Assembly (NCBI GenBank): GCA_005503085.1
Contig: SCOI01000019.1
Location: 1-64,000 of the forward strand
DNA length: 64,000 nt
Source of the DNA: Burkholderiales bacterium C2
Lineage (GTDB): Bacteria > Pseudomonadota > Gammaproteobacteria > Burkholderiales > Burkholderiaceae_C
Reading direction: 5' to 3'
How positions within the stretch are numbered: position 1 is the stretch's first letter; each line of letters starts with the position of its first letter. Positions 1 to 9,739 of the stretch are shown piece by piece. Below the pieces are notes generated by a model. The model worked only from the letters and a program-made list of their open reading frames with translations. It was not told the origin of the DNA and did no database searches. The translations under genes and the position numbers were made by a program.

Positions 1-2
1 CC

Positions 3-1637
3 CCACAGCCCGACGCCGCCCGCCCCGCGGCACTGCCAAACGCCGACCAGGTGCTGCCCAGCGGCCACAGGCTCGACGGCTACGAGCTGCATGGCCTGAT
101 CGCCGCCAGCGGCTCCTCGCTGAGCTATCTGGCGACCGATCTGGAGCTGGGGCTGACCGTGGTCCTGATGGAGTACTTCCCCGCCGCGCTGGCACGGCGC
201 GATGGCGCGGGCCTCGTCGCCTGCGTGGAGGACCGTCACGCGGCGGCCTATCAGCGTGGCCTGGCCGCCTTTGTCGATGAAGCGCGCATGCTGGCGCGCT
301 GCCAGCATGCGGCCCTGGTCCAGGTGATACGCCTGTGGCAGGCACGCGGCACGGTCTATCGCGCCATGCCTTATCGCGGCGGCCAGACCCTGCTCGATCT
401 GCGCCGCGATATGCCGGGCCCACCCGACGAGGCCTCGCTGCTGGCCCTGCTCGACGATCTGCTCGGCGCGCTCGATGCCTTCCACCGCACCGGCCGGACC
501 CACGGCGGCATCCATCCCGGCAGCATCCTGCTGCTCGGCGATGACAGGCCGCTGTTGCTGGGCCCCGACTGGGCCGCCGCCACGCTGGCGCTGGACCTGG
601 GCAGCAGCCCCCGGACCGATGCGCTGGCCGGCTTTGCACCGCCCGAGCAGCCGGGCAGCCCACCCGGCGCACCGCAGAATCCGGCCTTCGACCTGTTCGC
701 GCTCAGCGAAGTTGTGAGGTTTTGCATCAGCGGCGCGATGCCGCCGTCGGCGCGCCCAAGCGGCGAGCCCCGCGAACCCCGGGAAGCGACGGCGGCGCTG
801 ATCGAGCGCTGCGTCACCAGCGATGCGCGCCCGCGCTACAGCCTGCCGCTCTTGCACACCCTGGACGCCGCCACCTCGGGCCGGCCCCAGGAGAGGCCCG
901 CTGGCGTCGCGCAGTACCGGGCCTGGCTGCTCGGCGGTCCGCCGGCCGAGCGCCGCGCCGCCGAGGAGGCGGTAGCGATGGCCCCAGTCAGCGCTGCGCC
1001 GGACGATGCCAACGCCTTTCTGTCGCCGGAATTCCTGGCGCAGCTCAGACGCGCGAACGCCGTGCCGCCCCGGCCCGAATCCGTGCCGCCGGTCCGGCCC
1101 GAGGTCCGCGACACAGCGCCCCAGGCGCGGCGGGCGCCGGCCCGGCGCGTCGCGGCCCTGGCCGCGCTCGGGGTGCTGGCGACACTGGCTGCGGGTCTCT
1201 GGCAGGCCGGCCGGATGGAAGCACCGATGGCCGCCCTGCCGGCGTTCATCGACGCGGCGGCCAGCGGCGCGGCCCGCAGCACCGATGCAGATACCGGCAC
1301 CGACGCCACAGCGGCCCGACGCGCCCGTATCGAGGCCGACCTGCGCCGAGCCGAGGAGCTGCTGGCGCGCTCGGCGCCCGCCGATGCCGGCACCCCGTCC
1401 GAGCCGCTGCCCATCGAACCCACCGCCGCCGGGCCCTCGTCAGCGCAGCCCCCTGTGAGCGCCGCCAGCGAGCCCGTCGACCCGGTGACCCGCCGCTCCG
1501 CCGAAACGCCACGCAGCGGCTGCGGCAAACGCAGCGACTTCGCGCTCTACCGCTGCATGCAGACGCAATGCGCGAAACCACGCTGGAAGGCCCACGCCCA
1601 ATGCCTGGCACTGAAGACCGGCGACACCCCCCGCTGA
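3..1637 (+). CDS. Serine/threonine kinase-like membrane protein, probable pseudokinase (5' partial)
   Basis: The reading frame is open to the left window edge, so the true start probably lies outside; the first start-like codon inside is GTG at 51 without a clear ribosome site. Counting from that GTG, residues about 7-290 follow a protein kinase fold: a glycine-loop-like region, a helix-C Glu (FVDEARML, E78) and an activation-segment motif (GFAPPEQ, 194-200). The catalytic residues are lost. The VAIK lysine is Met40 (VVLM), the HRD aspartate region reads THGGIHPGS (150-158), and the DFG region reads LLGPDW. A transmembrane segment is at about 367-386, followed by an Ala/Thr/Pro-rich linker and a Cys-containing tail. 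It probably acts as a membrane-anchored, non-catalytic signalling or scaffold protein; this is inferred. Confidence 0.75.
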   Translation, partial: PQPDAARPAALPNADQVLPSGHRLDGYELHGLIAASGSSLSYLATDLELGLTVVLMEYFPAALARRDGAGLVACVEDRHAAAYQRGLAAFVDEARMLARCQHAALVQVIRLWQARGTVYRAMPYRGGQTLLDLRRDMPGPPDEASLLALLDDLLGALDAFHRTGRTHGGIHPGSILLLGDDRPLLLGPDWAAATLALDLGSSPRTDALAGFAPPEQPGSPPGAPQNPAFDLFALSEVVRFCISGAMPPSARPSGEPREPREATAALIERCVTSDARPRYSLPLLHTLDAATSGRPQERPAGVAQYRAWLLGGPPAERRAAEEAVAMAPVSAAPDDANAFLSPEFLAQLRRANAVPPRPESVPPVRPEVRDTAPQARRAPARRVAALAALGVLATLAAGLWQAGRMEAPMAALPAFIDAAASGAARSTDADTGTDATAARRARIEADLRRAEELLARSAPADAGTPSEPLPIEPTAAGPSSAQPPVSAASEPVDPVTRRSAETPRSGCGKRSDFALYRCMQTQCAKPRWKAHAQCLALKTGDTPR

Positions 1638-1668
1638 AGCGCTTCGAAAACAAGCTACGCACAAACCC

Positions 1669-1699
1669 TTGAGGCGGCTGTAACAGAGGGCAACATAAT
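1669..1699 (+). promoter_or_regulatory. Possible sigma70 promoter for the diguanylate cyclase
   Basis: A -10-like CATAAT (1694-1699) lies 19 bp after a -35-like TTGAGG (1669-1674), just upstream of the ATG at 1738. The spacer is longer than ideal, so this is only a candidate. Confidence 0.3.
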
Positions 1700-1737
1700 G
1701 GCCTAGCGTCAATTCGACGCCCCCGGTCCGGCGCCCC

Positions 1738-2754
1738 ATGCTGCCCTCCTCTCTGCCTCCGCTGCAAATCCTGGTGGTCGACGACCAGGCCTCGACGCGC
1801 AAGGTCCTGACGGCCCAGCTCAGCGCCGCCGGCCATCGGGTGATGGAGGCCGATTCCGGCGACAGCGCGCTGGCGCTGTTTCAGAGCAGCCGGCCCGATC
1901 TGGTGCTGCTGGACGTCGAGATGCCCGGCCATGACGGCTACTGGGTGGCCAGCCAGCTGCGCGCCAGCGAGGCCGGTGGCTGGACGCCTATCATCTTCCT
2001 GTCCAGCCGAGACCAGGACCAGGACCTCTGGCAGGGCATCGAATCCGGTGGCGACGACTACCTGGTCAAGCCGGTGTCCACCACGGTGCTGCAGGCCAAG
2101 CTGCGCGCGATGCAGCGCCTGCGCCGCATGCAGACCCGGCTGATCGAGCTCTCGGACGAGCTGCGCCTGGCCAATGAGCAGCTGACCAGGCTCAGCAACG
2201 AGGACGCGCTGACCCGGCTGCCGAACCGCCGCGCTTTCGATATGCGGCTGCAGCACGAGATCCTCTGCGCCCGGCGCGACCAGCAGCCGCTGACCCTGGT
2301 GCTCTGCGATATCGATCATTTCAAGGGCTATAACGACCGGCTCGGCCATGTCGAGGGCGATGCCTGCTTGCAGCGCATGGCGGCGCTGCTGCAGGAGACC
2401 TGCCGGCGCCCGCGCGACTGCGCGGCCCGCTATGGCGGCGAAGAGTTCGGGCTGATACTGCCCGGCACGCCACGCTCCGGCGCGATGACGTTTGCTCGCG
2501 CGGTGCTGCGCACCTTGGCGCTGACCGCGATGCCGCATCCGGATTCGGCCGTCGCGCCCTATGTGACCCTGTCGGGCGGCATCACCACCTGCACGCCCGA
2601 CGAGAGCACGACCCTGGAAGGCCTGCTGCGCCGCGCCGACGACGCGCTCTACGCGGCCAAGTCGCGCGGCCGCAACCGCTTCTTCAGCTTCGAGATGCAG
2701 ATGGACACGCTGGAGCAGCGCGGCAACACGGCCTGGGGCGGCTTGGTGCCGTGA
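1738..2754 (+). CDS. REC-GGDEF response regulator diguanylate cyclase
   Basis: The 338-residue protein has an N-terminal receiver domain (about 9-125) with acidic residues VVDD and a phospho-acceptor Asp59 in LLDVEMPG. A short helical linker follows, then a GGDEF domain (about 150-325) with an intact active site written GGEEF (233-237). An RxxD inhibitory site (R224-D227) lies five residues before it, so product inhibition by cyclic di-GMP is likely. The family makes cyclic di-GMP from two GTP after phosphorylation. No membrane segment is seen, so it should be cytosolic. No partner histidine kinase is adjacent. It ends 3 bp before the convergent PagL gene. Confidence 0.9.
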   Translation: MLPSSLPPLQILVVDDQASTRKVLTAQLSAAGHRVMEADSGDSALALFQSSRPDLVLLDVEMPGHDGYWVASQLRASEAGGWTPIIFLSSRDQDQDLWQGIESGGDDYLVKPVSTTVLQAKLRAMQRLRRMQTRLIELSDELRLANEQLTRLSNEDALTRLPNRRAFDMRLQHEILCARRDQQPLTLVLCDIDHFKGYNDRLGHVEGDACLQRMAALLQETCRRPRDCAARYGGEEFGLILPGTPRSGAMTFARAVLRTLALTAMPHPDSAVAPYVTLSGGITTCTPDESTTLEGLLRRADDALYAAKSRGRNRFFSFEMQMDTLEQRGNTAWGGLVP

Positions 2755-2757
2755 GCG

Positions 2758-3300
2758 TCAGAAGCGACGCCATAGCGTCAGCTGGTAGATGTCCAGGCCC
2801 GGGTTCGGCCGCTTGATGCTGGCATTGGAGAAGTGCGAGACCCGCAGTCCCAGCCGGGTGTCCCGGTCGATCGCATAGCCCAGGCCCAGATGATCGGCAA
2901 ACTGGAAGGCCGTGCTCAGCCGGCGGTCCGCAAAACGGCTGCTGCTCAGCAGGCTGGGGCCGACGCCGGCCTCGAAGAACCAGCGGGCCTCCTGGCTGGG
3001 CCACCAGCGCCACAGCGGCACCGCACTGAACTGGGCCAGCCGGCGCGGCTCACGGCCGGCATCGGCCTGCCAGGCCGACAGGCCCAGCTCCATCGCCAGC
3101 TCCAGCCGTCCCGTTTCGCCCAGCGGCCGCGACCACAGCATGGGGCTTTCCCAGTTGAGGGTCAGGCGTTGATACGTCTTGCCCTGAGCCAGGTGCAGGC
3201 TGTAAGCGGAGTCGGCTTGCGCTGCAGTGGCGCCCAGCGCGAACAGGACAGCGACCGCGCAGGCATGACGAAAGGAGAGCGAGGAATGACGAGAGAACAT
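2758..3300 (-). CDS. pagL: Lipid A 3-O-deacylase, PagL family
   Basis: An outer-membrane beta-barrel enzyme of 180 residues with a signal peptide (hydrophobic stretch to about residue 29, ending TAAQA). The C-terminal motif SHFSNASIKRPNPG carries the family's catalytic His (H156) and Ser (S158). An acidic residue 14 positions after the His (D170) sits where PagL enzymes have Glu. The protein ends in the aromatic residue F180, typical of barrel proteins. PagL removes the 3-linked acyl chain of lipid A. I chose ATG 3300; an upstream TTG at 3372 would add a Pro/Gly-rich leader unlike a signal peptide. It lies next to the RstB/RstA-like pair on the same strand, but 262 bp away. Confidence 0.85.
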   Translation of the reverse strand: MFSRHSSLSFRHACAVAVLFALGATAAQADSAYSLHLAQGKTYQRLTLNWESPMLWSRPLGETGRLELAMELGLSAWQADAGREPRRLAQFSAVPLWRWWPSQEARWFFEAGVGPSLLSSSRFADRRLSTAFQFADHLGLGYAIDRDTRLGLRVSHFSNASIKRPNPGLDIYQLTLWRRF

Positions 3301-3425
3301 CGGCGCGTAGAAGAAAAATGGGCGTGAGACAGCCCCTCCCGGGACGCCGCCTGGAGCGGGTCGGGATGGCAAAGGATCAGGAGGGCGCGGGCGGGCCGCG
3401 CGGCGCTAGCCGGCTGGCAGGGGGA

Positions 3426-3440
3426 GGGTCAGGTCTTGAG
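3426..3440. repeat. Short dispersed motif GGGTCAGGTCTTGAG
   Basis: This 15-mer in the pagL-rstB gap shares its core GGTCAGGTCTTG with 29413-29427 and, with one change, with 52487-52500. It looks like a remnant of a small dispersed repeat family. Confidence 0.35.
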
Positions 3441-3562
3441 AGGGCATGGCGAACCGGTGGAGAACACTGGCGTCCATGCTAGGAAGCGCGCCGCCGCAGG
3501 TCCGGCAGGGCTTGTGGTGAAACTGTAGAAAGTTGTAGCCGTCAGTTGCCGGGCGGGCCGGC

Positions 3563-4867
3563 TTAGCGGCCCGGCAGCTGCGGCCATTCCAGGCGCAGCG
3601 CCGCCCCGCCCAGGGCCGAGCTGTCAACCCAGAGCCGCCCCTCGTGCCACAGGGCAACGCGCAGCGCGATCGACAGCCCCAGGCCAACGCCGCCGCTGGC
3701 GCGGTCACGGGCCTCGTCCAGACGCACAAAGGGCTGCAGCACGCGCTCGCGCGCCTCGGCCGGGATGCCTGGCCCGTCGTCCTCGACGCTCAGGCGCCAG
3801 CCCTGGTCCAGGGTCTCCAGGCGCAGGCAGACCTGCGAACGTGCATGCCGCGTCGCATTGCGCAGCAGATTCAGCAGCGCCTGCTTGAGCAGGCGCTCGT
3901 GCAGCAGCAGCTCGGTCGCCTGCGGCGGCAAGGCCAGCTCGAACCGCAGCTCGGGCCGCCCGGCCTCGCGCTCGCTCTGCGCCAGCAGGGCCTGCAACCA
4001 GGGCCCGGCGAGCAGCCGGCTCGGCGCGGGGCGCTGCTCGCGCTGCTCCAGCTGGGCCAGGCTCAGCAACTCGGTGATCAGGCGGTCGAGCTCGCCCACA
4101 TCGGCGTGCAGCGCATCGATCAAGGCCTCGCGTTGCGCCGCGTCGCTCGCCTGACGCAGCAGCTGCAGCTCGAACAGCAGCCGCGCCACCGGGGTGCGCA
4201 GTTCGTGCGAGACCGCACGCGTCAACGCGCGCTGCTGCTCCACCATCGCGGCCATCGCGCGGCTCATGGTGTTGAACTGCTCGCCCAGACCGCGCAGCTC
4301 GGAATAGCGCGACAAGCTCACCTGGCTGCCCAGCGCGCCACCGGCCAGGCGCTGCGACTGCTGCCTCAGCCGGCGCAGATCGCGCCACAGCAGGCCGGAC
4401 CAGAGCAGCAGGGCCAGGGCCGTCGAGAGCACGATAGGCACGATGATCAGCAGCAGGTAAATGCCGCTGTCCGGCCCCTTCTCGGTCGGCCAGCGCAGCT
4501 CCAGCCAGTCGCCGGTCCGCTCGGCATCCAGCGGGATCAGCAGCAGCTCATAGTCCTGGCGTGCCACAAAGCCAGCGACCGCCAGGCTCGCCAGCTCGGC
4601 CGGCTGCAGCCCATCCGGCGCGCCGCGGCGCAGGCTCAGATGCCAGCCGTGATGCGGCTGCAGCGCGGCCAGCACGGCCCCGCGCTGCGCCGGCGGCAGT
4701 GGCGCCAGGCGCTCGCGCAGCTCGTAGACCATGCCGCGCGTCAGCTCATGGAAATAGGTCTGGGTGCTGGGGCCGAAATGGCGTTCCGACCACTGGCCAA
4801 CGCCCCAGACGGCCAGCACCCCGACCAGCAGCAACAGCAGCAACAGGCGCAGATAGAAACGCAGCAT
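3563..4867 (-). CDS. rstB: Sensor histidine kinase, RstB-like
   Basis: The 434-residue inner-membrane kinase has TM1 (about 5-25), a periplasmic sensor of about 110 residues, TM2 (about 136-158), a HAMP region, and a dimerisation helix with phospho-accepting His221 in SHELRTPVARL. The ATPase domain shows the N box (LKQALLNLLRNATRHARS), G1 (VEDDGPGIP) and G2 (GVGLGLSIA). It lies 9 bp after the response regulator gene in the same operon. The periplasmic sensor and sequence layout resemble RstB, but the ligand cannot be read from sequence. It is expected to phosphorylate the neighbouring regulator at Asp55. Confidence 0.85.
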   Translation of the reverse strand: MLRFYLRLLLLLLLVGVLAVWGVGQWSERHFGPSTQTYFHELTRGMVYELRERLAPLPPAQRGAVLAALQPHHGWHLSLRRGAPDGLQPAELASLAVAGFVARQDYELLLIPLDAERTGDWLELRWPTEKGPDSGIYLLLIIVPIVLSTALALLLWSGLLWRDLRRLRQQSQRLAGGALGSQVSLSRYSELRGLGEQFNTMSRAMAAMVEQQRALTRAVSHELRTPVARLLFELQLLRQASDAAQREALIDALHADVGELDRLITELLSLAQLEQREQRPAPSRLLAGPWLQALLAQSEREAGRPELRFELALPPQATELLLHERLLKQALLNLLRNATRHARSQVCLRLETLDQGWRLSVEDDGPGIPAEARERVLQPFVRLDEARDRASGGVGLGLSIALRVALWHEGRLWVDSSALGGAALRLEWPQLPGR

Positions 4868-4876
4868 GGTGTCGAC

Positions 4877-5575
4877 TCAGGGCACCAGCAGGTAGCCGCG
4901 GCCCCAGACCGTCTTGATCAGCGTCGGCGTGCGTGCGGTGTCGCCCAGCTTGCGGCGCAGCCGGCTGATGCAGAGGTCGACGCTGCGGTCCAGGCCATCG
5001 AACTCCAGGCCGCGCAGCGCCTGCAGCAGCTCGTCGCGCGAGACCACCTGGCCGGCGCGCCGGCCCAGCACCCACAGCATTTCGAACTCCTGGGTGCTGA
5101 GCAACAGGGGCGTATCGGCCAGATGGGCCTCGCGCCGTGCCGCGCACAGGGACAGCGCTCCATCCAGCAGACGCAGCGGTGCCGGCACGGTTGCCGCGTC
5201 GGCACTGCGGCGACGCAGCAGCGCGCGCAAGCGAGCCAGCAGCAGCATCGGCTCCACCGGCTTGAGCACATAGTCGTCGGCACCGGACTCCAGGCCCAGC
5301 ACCTGGTCTGCCAGCGCATCGCGCGCGGTCAGCATCAGCAGCGGCACATCGGCCTTCAGACGGCGCAGTTCTCGGCACACGGCCAGACCGTCCAGGCCCG
5401 GCAGCATCAGGTCCAACAGCACCAGGTCCGGGCGCTCGCGCTCGAAACGGGCCAGCGCGCGGTCGCCGCGCTCCTCCAGCAGCAGCTCGAAACCATGCTG
5501 GCCGAGGAAGCTGGCGATCAAGCCCGCCAGCTTGACATCGTCCTCGACCAGCAGCAGGCGATGGCGGTGACTCAT
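4877..5575 (-). CDS. rstA: OmpR-family response regulator, RstA-like
   Basis: The 232-residue protein has a receiver domain (1-120) with acidic pocket VEDD and phospho-acceptor Asp55 in [10 protein letters not shown]-terminal winged-helix DNA-binding domain (about 133-230) includes the OmpR-family pattern [22 protein letters not shown] and ends with a [11 protein letters not shown] wing. Its start overlaps the HAD phosphatase stop by 4 nt (ATGA), so HAD-rstA-rstB form one operon with translational coupling. It probably controls envelope genes; the nearby pagL is a plausible target, but no binding site was identified. Confidence 0.87.
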   Translation of the reverse strand: MSHRHRLLLVEDDVKLAGLIASFLGQHGFELLLEERGDRALARFERERPDLVLLDLMLPGLDGLAVCRELRRLKADVPLLMLTARDALADQVLGLESGADDYVLKPVEPMLLLARLRALLRRRSADAATVPAPLRLLDGALSLCAARREAHLADTPLLLSTQEFEMLWVLGRRAGQVVSRDELLQALRGLEFDGLDRSVDLCISRLRRKLGDTARTPTLIKTVWGRGYLLVP

Positions 5576-6366
5576 CGGCCGGATCCGCCGTGCGCCGCCA
5601 GCAGGGCCGCAGCCAGCTCCGCGAAGCCCTGGCCGCGCTCGGCGTCGGTGACATAGGCCGGCAAGCGCTGCAGCTGCGGCACGAAGCGCGCGATATTGGC
5701 CACCCCGACCGACAGCGGCACACGCTCGAACATCAGCTGGTCATTGGTCGAGTCACCGACATAGACCCAGTCGCCCGCGTCGAAGTCCAGGCCCAGCGCG
5801 GTCGGCACCGCCCATTGCGCGGCGGTCCATTTGCTGTGCTCACCGATCCAGCCATTGATGTGGATGGAGCTGACGGTGGCGGTCAGCCCATGCTCGCGCA
5901 TCACCGCGCAGGCCTGCGCGATCTGGGCCGGCGCCAGATGGGCGAACTCGCTGTGGTCGATCGCGATATCGGTCAGCCGCCCCGGGCTGTCGGTCGCCAG
6001 GCGGGCACCCGGCACGCGCGCCAGCACCTCGGCCGCACAGGCCTGCAGCCGGGCGAAGTTGGCGCTGCGCGTGGCCTCGTCCTGGCTGAAGTCGCGGCGC
6101 AGCGCGCCGCTCTCATTGCGCAACATCACCGAGCCGTTCTCGGCCACGATGGCGGCCACCGGCCAAGCCAGCGCGAAGGGCTCGCTCCAGCCGGCCGGGC
6201 GGCCGGTGATCGCGATGACAGGCAGGCCTGCGGCGCGCAGCTCGTGCAGCGCCCGCAAGGCCTCGGGAGCGATCGCGCCGTCGGCAGTCAGGGTGTCGTC
6301 GATGTCGGTGAGCACGCCGCGCACGGCACGCAAGGCCGCCGGGGGGCAAAGATTCAAAGGCTGCAT
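5572..6366 (-). CDS. HAD-superfamily (IIB) phosphatase, Cof/SPP/MPGP-like
   Basis: The 264-residue protein starts with HAD motif [10 protein letters not shown], whose first Asp is the nucleophile. Motif II is the Thr in AITGRPAG, and motif IV is [13 protein letters not shown] near residue 215. The cap between them is of the IIB type found in sucrose-phosphate and mannosyl-3-phosphoglycerate phosphatases. The substrate is not evident. It is the first gene of the operon with rstA and rstB, and overlaps rstA by 4 nt. A perfect 10-bp inverted repeat ends 3 nt before the start codon, leaving no room for a normal ribosome site. Confidence 0.8.
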   Translation of the reverse strand: MQPLNLCPPAALRAVRGVLTDIDDTLTADGAIAPEALRALHELRAAGLPVIAITGRPAGWSEPFALAWPVAAIVAENGSVMLRNESGALRRDFSQDEATRSANFARLQACAAEVLARVPGARLATDSPGRLTDIAIDHSEFAHLAPAQIAQACAVMREHGLTATVSSIHINGWIGEHSKWTAAQWAVPTALGLDFDAGDWVYVGDSTNDQLMFERVPLSVGVANIARFVPQLQRLPAYVTDAERGQGFAELAAALLAAHGGSGR

Positions 6367-6368
6367 GG

Positions 6369-6392
6369 GCCGGGATTGTCGTCAATCCCGGC
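6369..6392. repeat. Perfect palindrome next to the HAD phosphatase start
   Basis: GCCGGGATTG and CAATCCCGGC flank a TCGT loop. The element sits in the divergent region between the HAD-rstA-rstB operon and the ahcY promoter. It could be an RNA hairpin covering the HAD start, or a dyad operator. Confidence 0.5.
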
Positions 6393-6425
6393 GCTATTCC
6401 ACACCAGAGCCGTGCGGCTTGCGGC

Positions 6426-6431
6426 TAGAAT
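6426..6431 (+). promoter_or_regulatory. Candidate -10 box for ahcY operon
   Basis: TAGAAT here would place transcription start near 6438, immediately before the riboswitch core at 6441. No good -35 is visible, so the call rests mainly on position. Confidence 0.4.
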
Positions 6432-6438
6432 TCGGGTC

Positions 6439-6528
6439 TTCCGAGGAGCGTTGCAACCCCAGCACCTAATGGGGCCAGGCTCGGACCGTCCTGAGTTCAT
6501 TCTCAGGTCACTGCAACCGCGCTCACCC
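6439..6528 (+). ncRNA. S-adenosylhomocysteine (SAH) riboswitch
   Basis: The leader of ahcY has the conserved SAH riboswitch blocks: CCGAGGAGCGTTGCAAC at 6441-6457, GCCAGGCTCGG at 6474-6484, and CTGCAACCGCGCTCACC at 6511-6527. The first and second blocks form the P1 stem (CCGAG/CTCGG). GAGCG in the first block can pair with CGCTC in the last block to form the class's pseudoknot. An extra CCTGAG/CTCAGG hairpin fills the variable region (6490-6505). The aptamer class binds SAH and raises expression of SAH-recycling genes. Its 3' strand overlaps the 5' arm of a terminator hairpin (6523-6557), which gives a direct route for control. Confidence 0.92.
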
Positions 6529-6557
6529 GCAATGTCTCGCGTGGGTGACCGTTTTTT
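6523..6557 (+). terminator. Riboswitch-controlled intrinsic terminator
   Basis: TCACCC (6523-6528) pairs with GGGTGA (6543-6548), followed by CCG and six T (6552-6557). The 5' arm uses the same bases as the last conserved SAH-aptamer block. SAH binding should therefore prevent this hairpin and allow read-through into ahcY. Confidence 0.65.
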
Positions 6558-6609
6558 GACTCTGACGTCCCACCGGCATTGCGGCTTCAAACATGAAGGA
6601 GCTTTTGCA

Positions 6610-8031
<1,422 letters not shown>

Positions 8032-8037
8032 GAGCCG

Positions 8038-8769
8038 ATGCGCGCGGATCAGTTGCTCGTCGCCCAAGGCCTGGCGCCGACGCGCTCGGCCGCCCAGCGG
8101 CTGATCGAGAACGGCGCGGCCGAGTGGGCCTCCGTCAAGGGCTGGGTCGCCATCCGCAAGGCCGGCGAGGACATCCCCGAGACGGCGCAGTTCCGCATCA
8201 CCGATGACGCGGAGCTGCGCTATGTCTCGCGCGGCGGGCTCAAGCTCGAAGGCGCGCTGAAGGCCAGCGGGCTGGTCCTTGGCGGGCTGACCGTGCTGGA
8301 CATCGGCCAGAGCACCGGCGGCTTCACCGACTGTCTGCTGAAAAGCGGCGCCGCGCAGGTGATCGGCATCGATGTCGGCCATGGCCAGCTGCATGCCGGC
8401 CTGGCGGGCGACCCGCGGGTGCAGGCCATCGAGGGCATGCATGTGCGGCAGTACCAGCCGGCGCAGCGCTTTGCGCTGATCGTCGGCGACCTGAGCTTCA
8501 TCTCGATGCTGGGCGAGCTGCCGCGCCTGGCGCCCTGGCTGGCGCCAGGGGGCCAGGTCTTGCTGCTGATCAAGCCGCAGTTCGAGCTGGGGCCCAAGGC
8601 CCTGGGCCGCGGCGGCCTGGTGCGCGATGCGGCCCAGTACCCGCTGCTGGAGACCCGGGCGCGCGAGGCTGCAGCGGCGCTGGGCTGGCAGGTGCGCGGC
8701 TATTTCGAGAGCGCCATCACCGGCGGTGATGGCAATAAAGAGTTCTTCTTGTGGGCACAACAACCATGA
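8038..8769 (+). CDS. tlyA: TlyA-family rRNA methyltransferase (S4 + FtsJ-like)
   Basis: The 243-residue protein has an N-terminal S4 RNA-binding domain (MRADQLLVAQGLAPTRSAAQRLI) and an FtsJ-type methyltransferase domain. That domain has SAM motif LDIGQSTGGFTDCLL at about 85-99, and a KPQFE active-site segment later. TlyA proteins 2'-O-methylate rRNA cytidines; many are labelled hemolysins, but the methyltransferase activity is the established one. It starts 6 nt after ahcY and overlaps metF by 4 nt, so it is co-transcribed under the SAH riboswitch. A SAM-using enzyme in the SAH-recycling operon is a logical pairing, also seen in other betaproteobacteria. Confidence 0.85.
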   Translation: MRADQLLVAQGLAPTRSAAQRLIENGAAEWASVKGWVAIRKAGEDIPETAQFRITDDAELRYVSRGGLKLEGALKASGLVLGGLTVLDIGQSTGGFTDCLLKSGAAQVIGIDVGHGQLHAGLAGDPRVQAIEGMHVRQYQPAQRFALIVGDLSFISMLGELPRLAPWLAPGGQVLLLIKPQFELGPKALGRGGLVRDAAQYPLLETRAREAAAALGWQVRGYFESAITGGDGNKEFFLWAQQP

Positions 8770-9596
8770 CGACCGCTGTCAGTTTCGAATTCTTCCCGCC
8801 CAACACGCCGGTGGGCGCCGAGAAGCTGAAGACCGTGGTGCAGGACTTGAGCGTCCTGCAGCCGCAGTACTTCAGCGTCACCTATGGCGCCGGCGGCTCC
8901 ACCCGCGACAAGACCCTGGCCACCGTGATGGACATCGCGGCGATGGGCCATGAGGCCGCGCCGCATCTGAGCTGTGTCGGCTCGACGCGCGAGAACATCG
9001 CCGAGATCCTGGCCACCTACCGGGCCCAGAACATCCGCCGCGTGGTCGCGCTGCGCGGCGACCTGCCCAGCGGCACGGCCACGGCCGGCGAGTTCCGCTA
9101 TGCGGCCGAGCTGGTGCGCTTCATCCGCGAGACCCAGGGACCGGACTGGAAGATCGAGGTCGCGGCCTATCCCGAGTACCACCCGCAGCAGCGCTACGCG
9201 GCGCGCGATCTGCAGCACTTCGCCGACAAGATGCGCGCCGGCGCCAGCGCCGCGATCACGCAGTTTTTCTTCAACCCCGACGCCTACTTCAACTTCGTGG
9301 ACGAGGTGCGGGCCCTGGGTGTGGACGCCCCCATCATCCCGGGCATCATGCCCTTCCACAACTACGCCCGCATCGCCCAGTTCGCCCAGCGTGACGGCAT
9401 CGAGATCCCACGCTGGGTGGCACTGAAGATGGAAGGCTATATGGACGACGCGGCCTCGATCCGCGCCTTCGGCCTGGACGTGATGACCCGGGTCTGCGAG
9501 CGCCTGATCGCCGGCGGCGTGCCGGCCATCCACTTCTATACGCTGAACCAGTCGGCGCTGACCCTGGAGTTGTGCAAACGCCTCAGACTCGGCTGA
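8766..9596 (+). CDS. metF: 5,10-methylenetetrahydrofolate reductase
   Basis: The 276-residue FAD-dependent TIM-barrel enzyme reduces 5,10-methylene-THF to 5-methyl-THF, the methyl donor for methionine. Family signatures are SFEFFPPNT at the start, TYGAGGSTRDKT, VALRGDLP, AAYPEYHP, and ITQFFFNPDAYFNFVD. The ATG at 8766 overlaps the tlyA stop (ATGA). An in-frame GTG 15 nt upstream lies deeper in tlyA and is less likely. It is the last gene of the riboswitch operon; a strong terminator follows 28 nt later. Confidence 0.96.
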   Translation: MTTAVSFEFFPPNTPVGAEKLKTVVQDLSVLQPQYFSVTYGAGGSTRDKTLATVMDIAAMGHEAAPHLSCVGSTRENIAEILATYRAQNIRRVVALRGDLPSGTATAGEFRYAAELVRFIRETQGPDWKIEVAAYPEYHPQQRYAARDLQHFADKMRAGASAAITQFFFNPDAYFNFVDEVRALGVDAPIIPGIMPFHNYARIAQFAQRDGIEIPRWVALKMEGYMDDAASIRAFGLDVMTRVCERLIAGGVPAIHFYTLNQSALTLELCKRLRLG

Positions 9597-9624
9597 CAAG
9601 CTTGAGCCAGCGCAAACTCCACCG

Positions 9625-9648
9625 GCCCTCCTCGCGAGGGCTTTTTTT
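9625..9648 (+). terminator. Intrinsic terminator after metF
   Basis: GCCCTC and GAGGGC flank a CTCGC loop, followed by seven T (9642-9648). It closes the ahcY-tlyA-metF operon. Confidence 0.85.
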
Positions 9649-9739
9649 CGCTTGCGTCAGATCAAGGGTCAAGCCGGGACAGACGCCTCCAATAGCCTCA
9701 TCGGGGCCACGCAGGCCTCATCAACAAGGAGTTATTGAC

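Noticed and set aside
3644-5656. Long plus-strand open frame opposite rstA-rstB
   Set aside because: Gln/Ala-rich shadow; the two-component genes on the minus strand have clear motifs.
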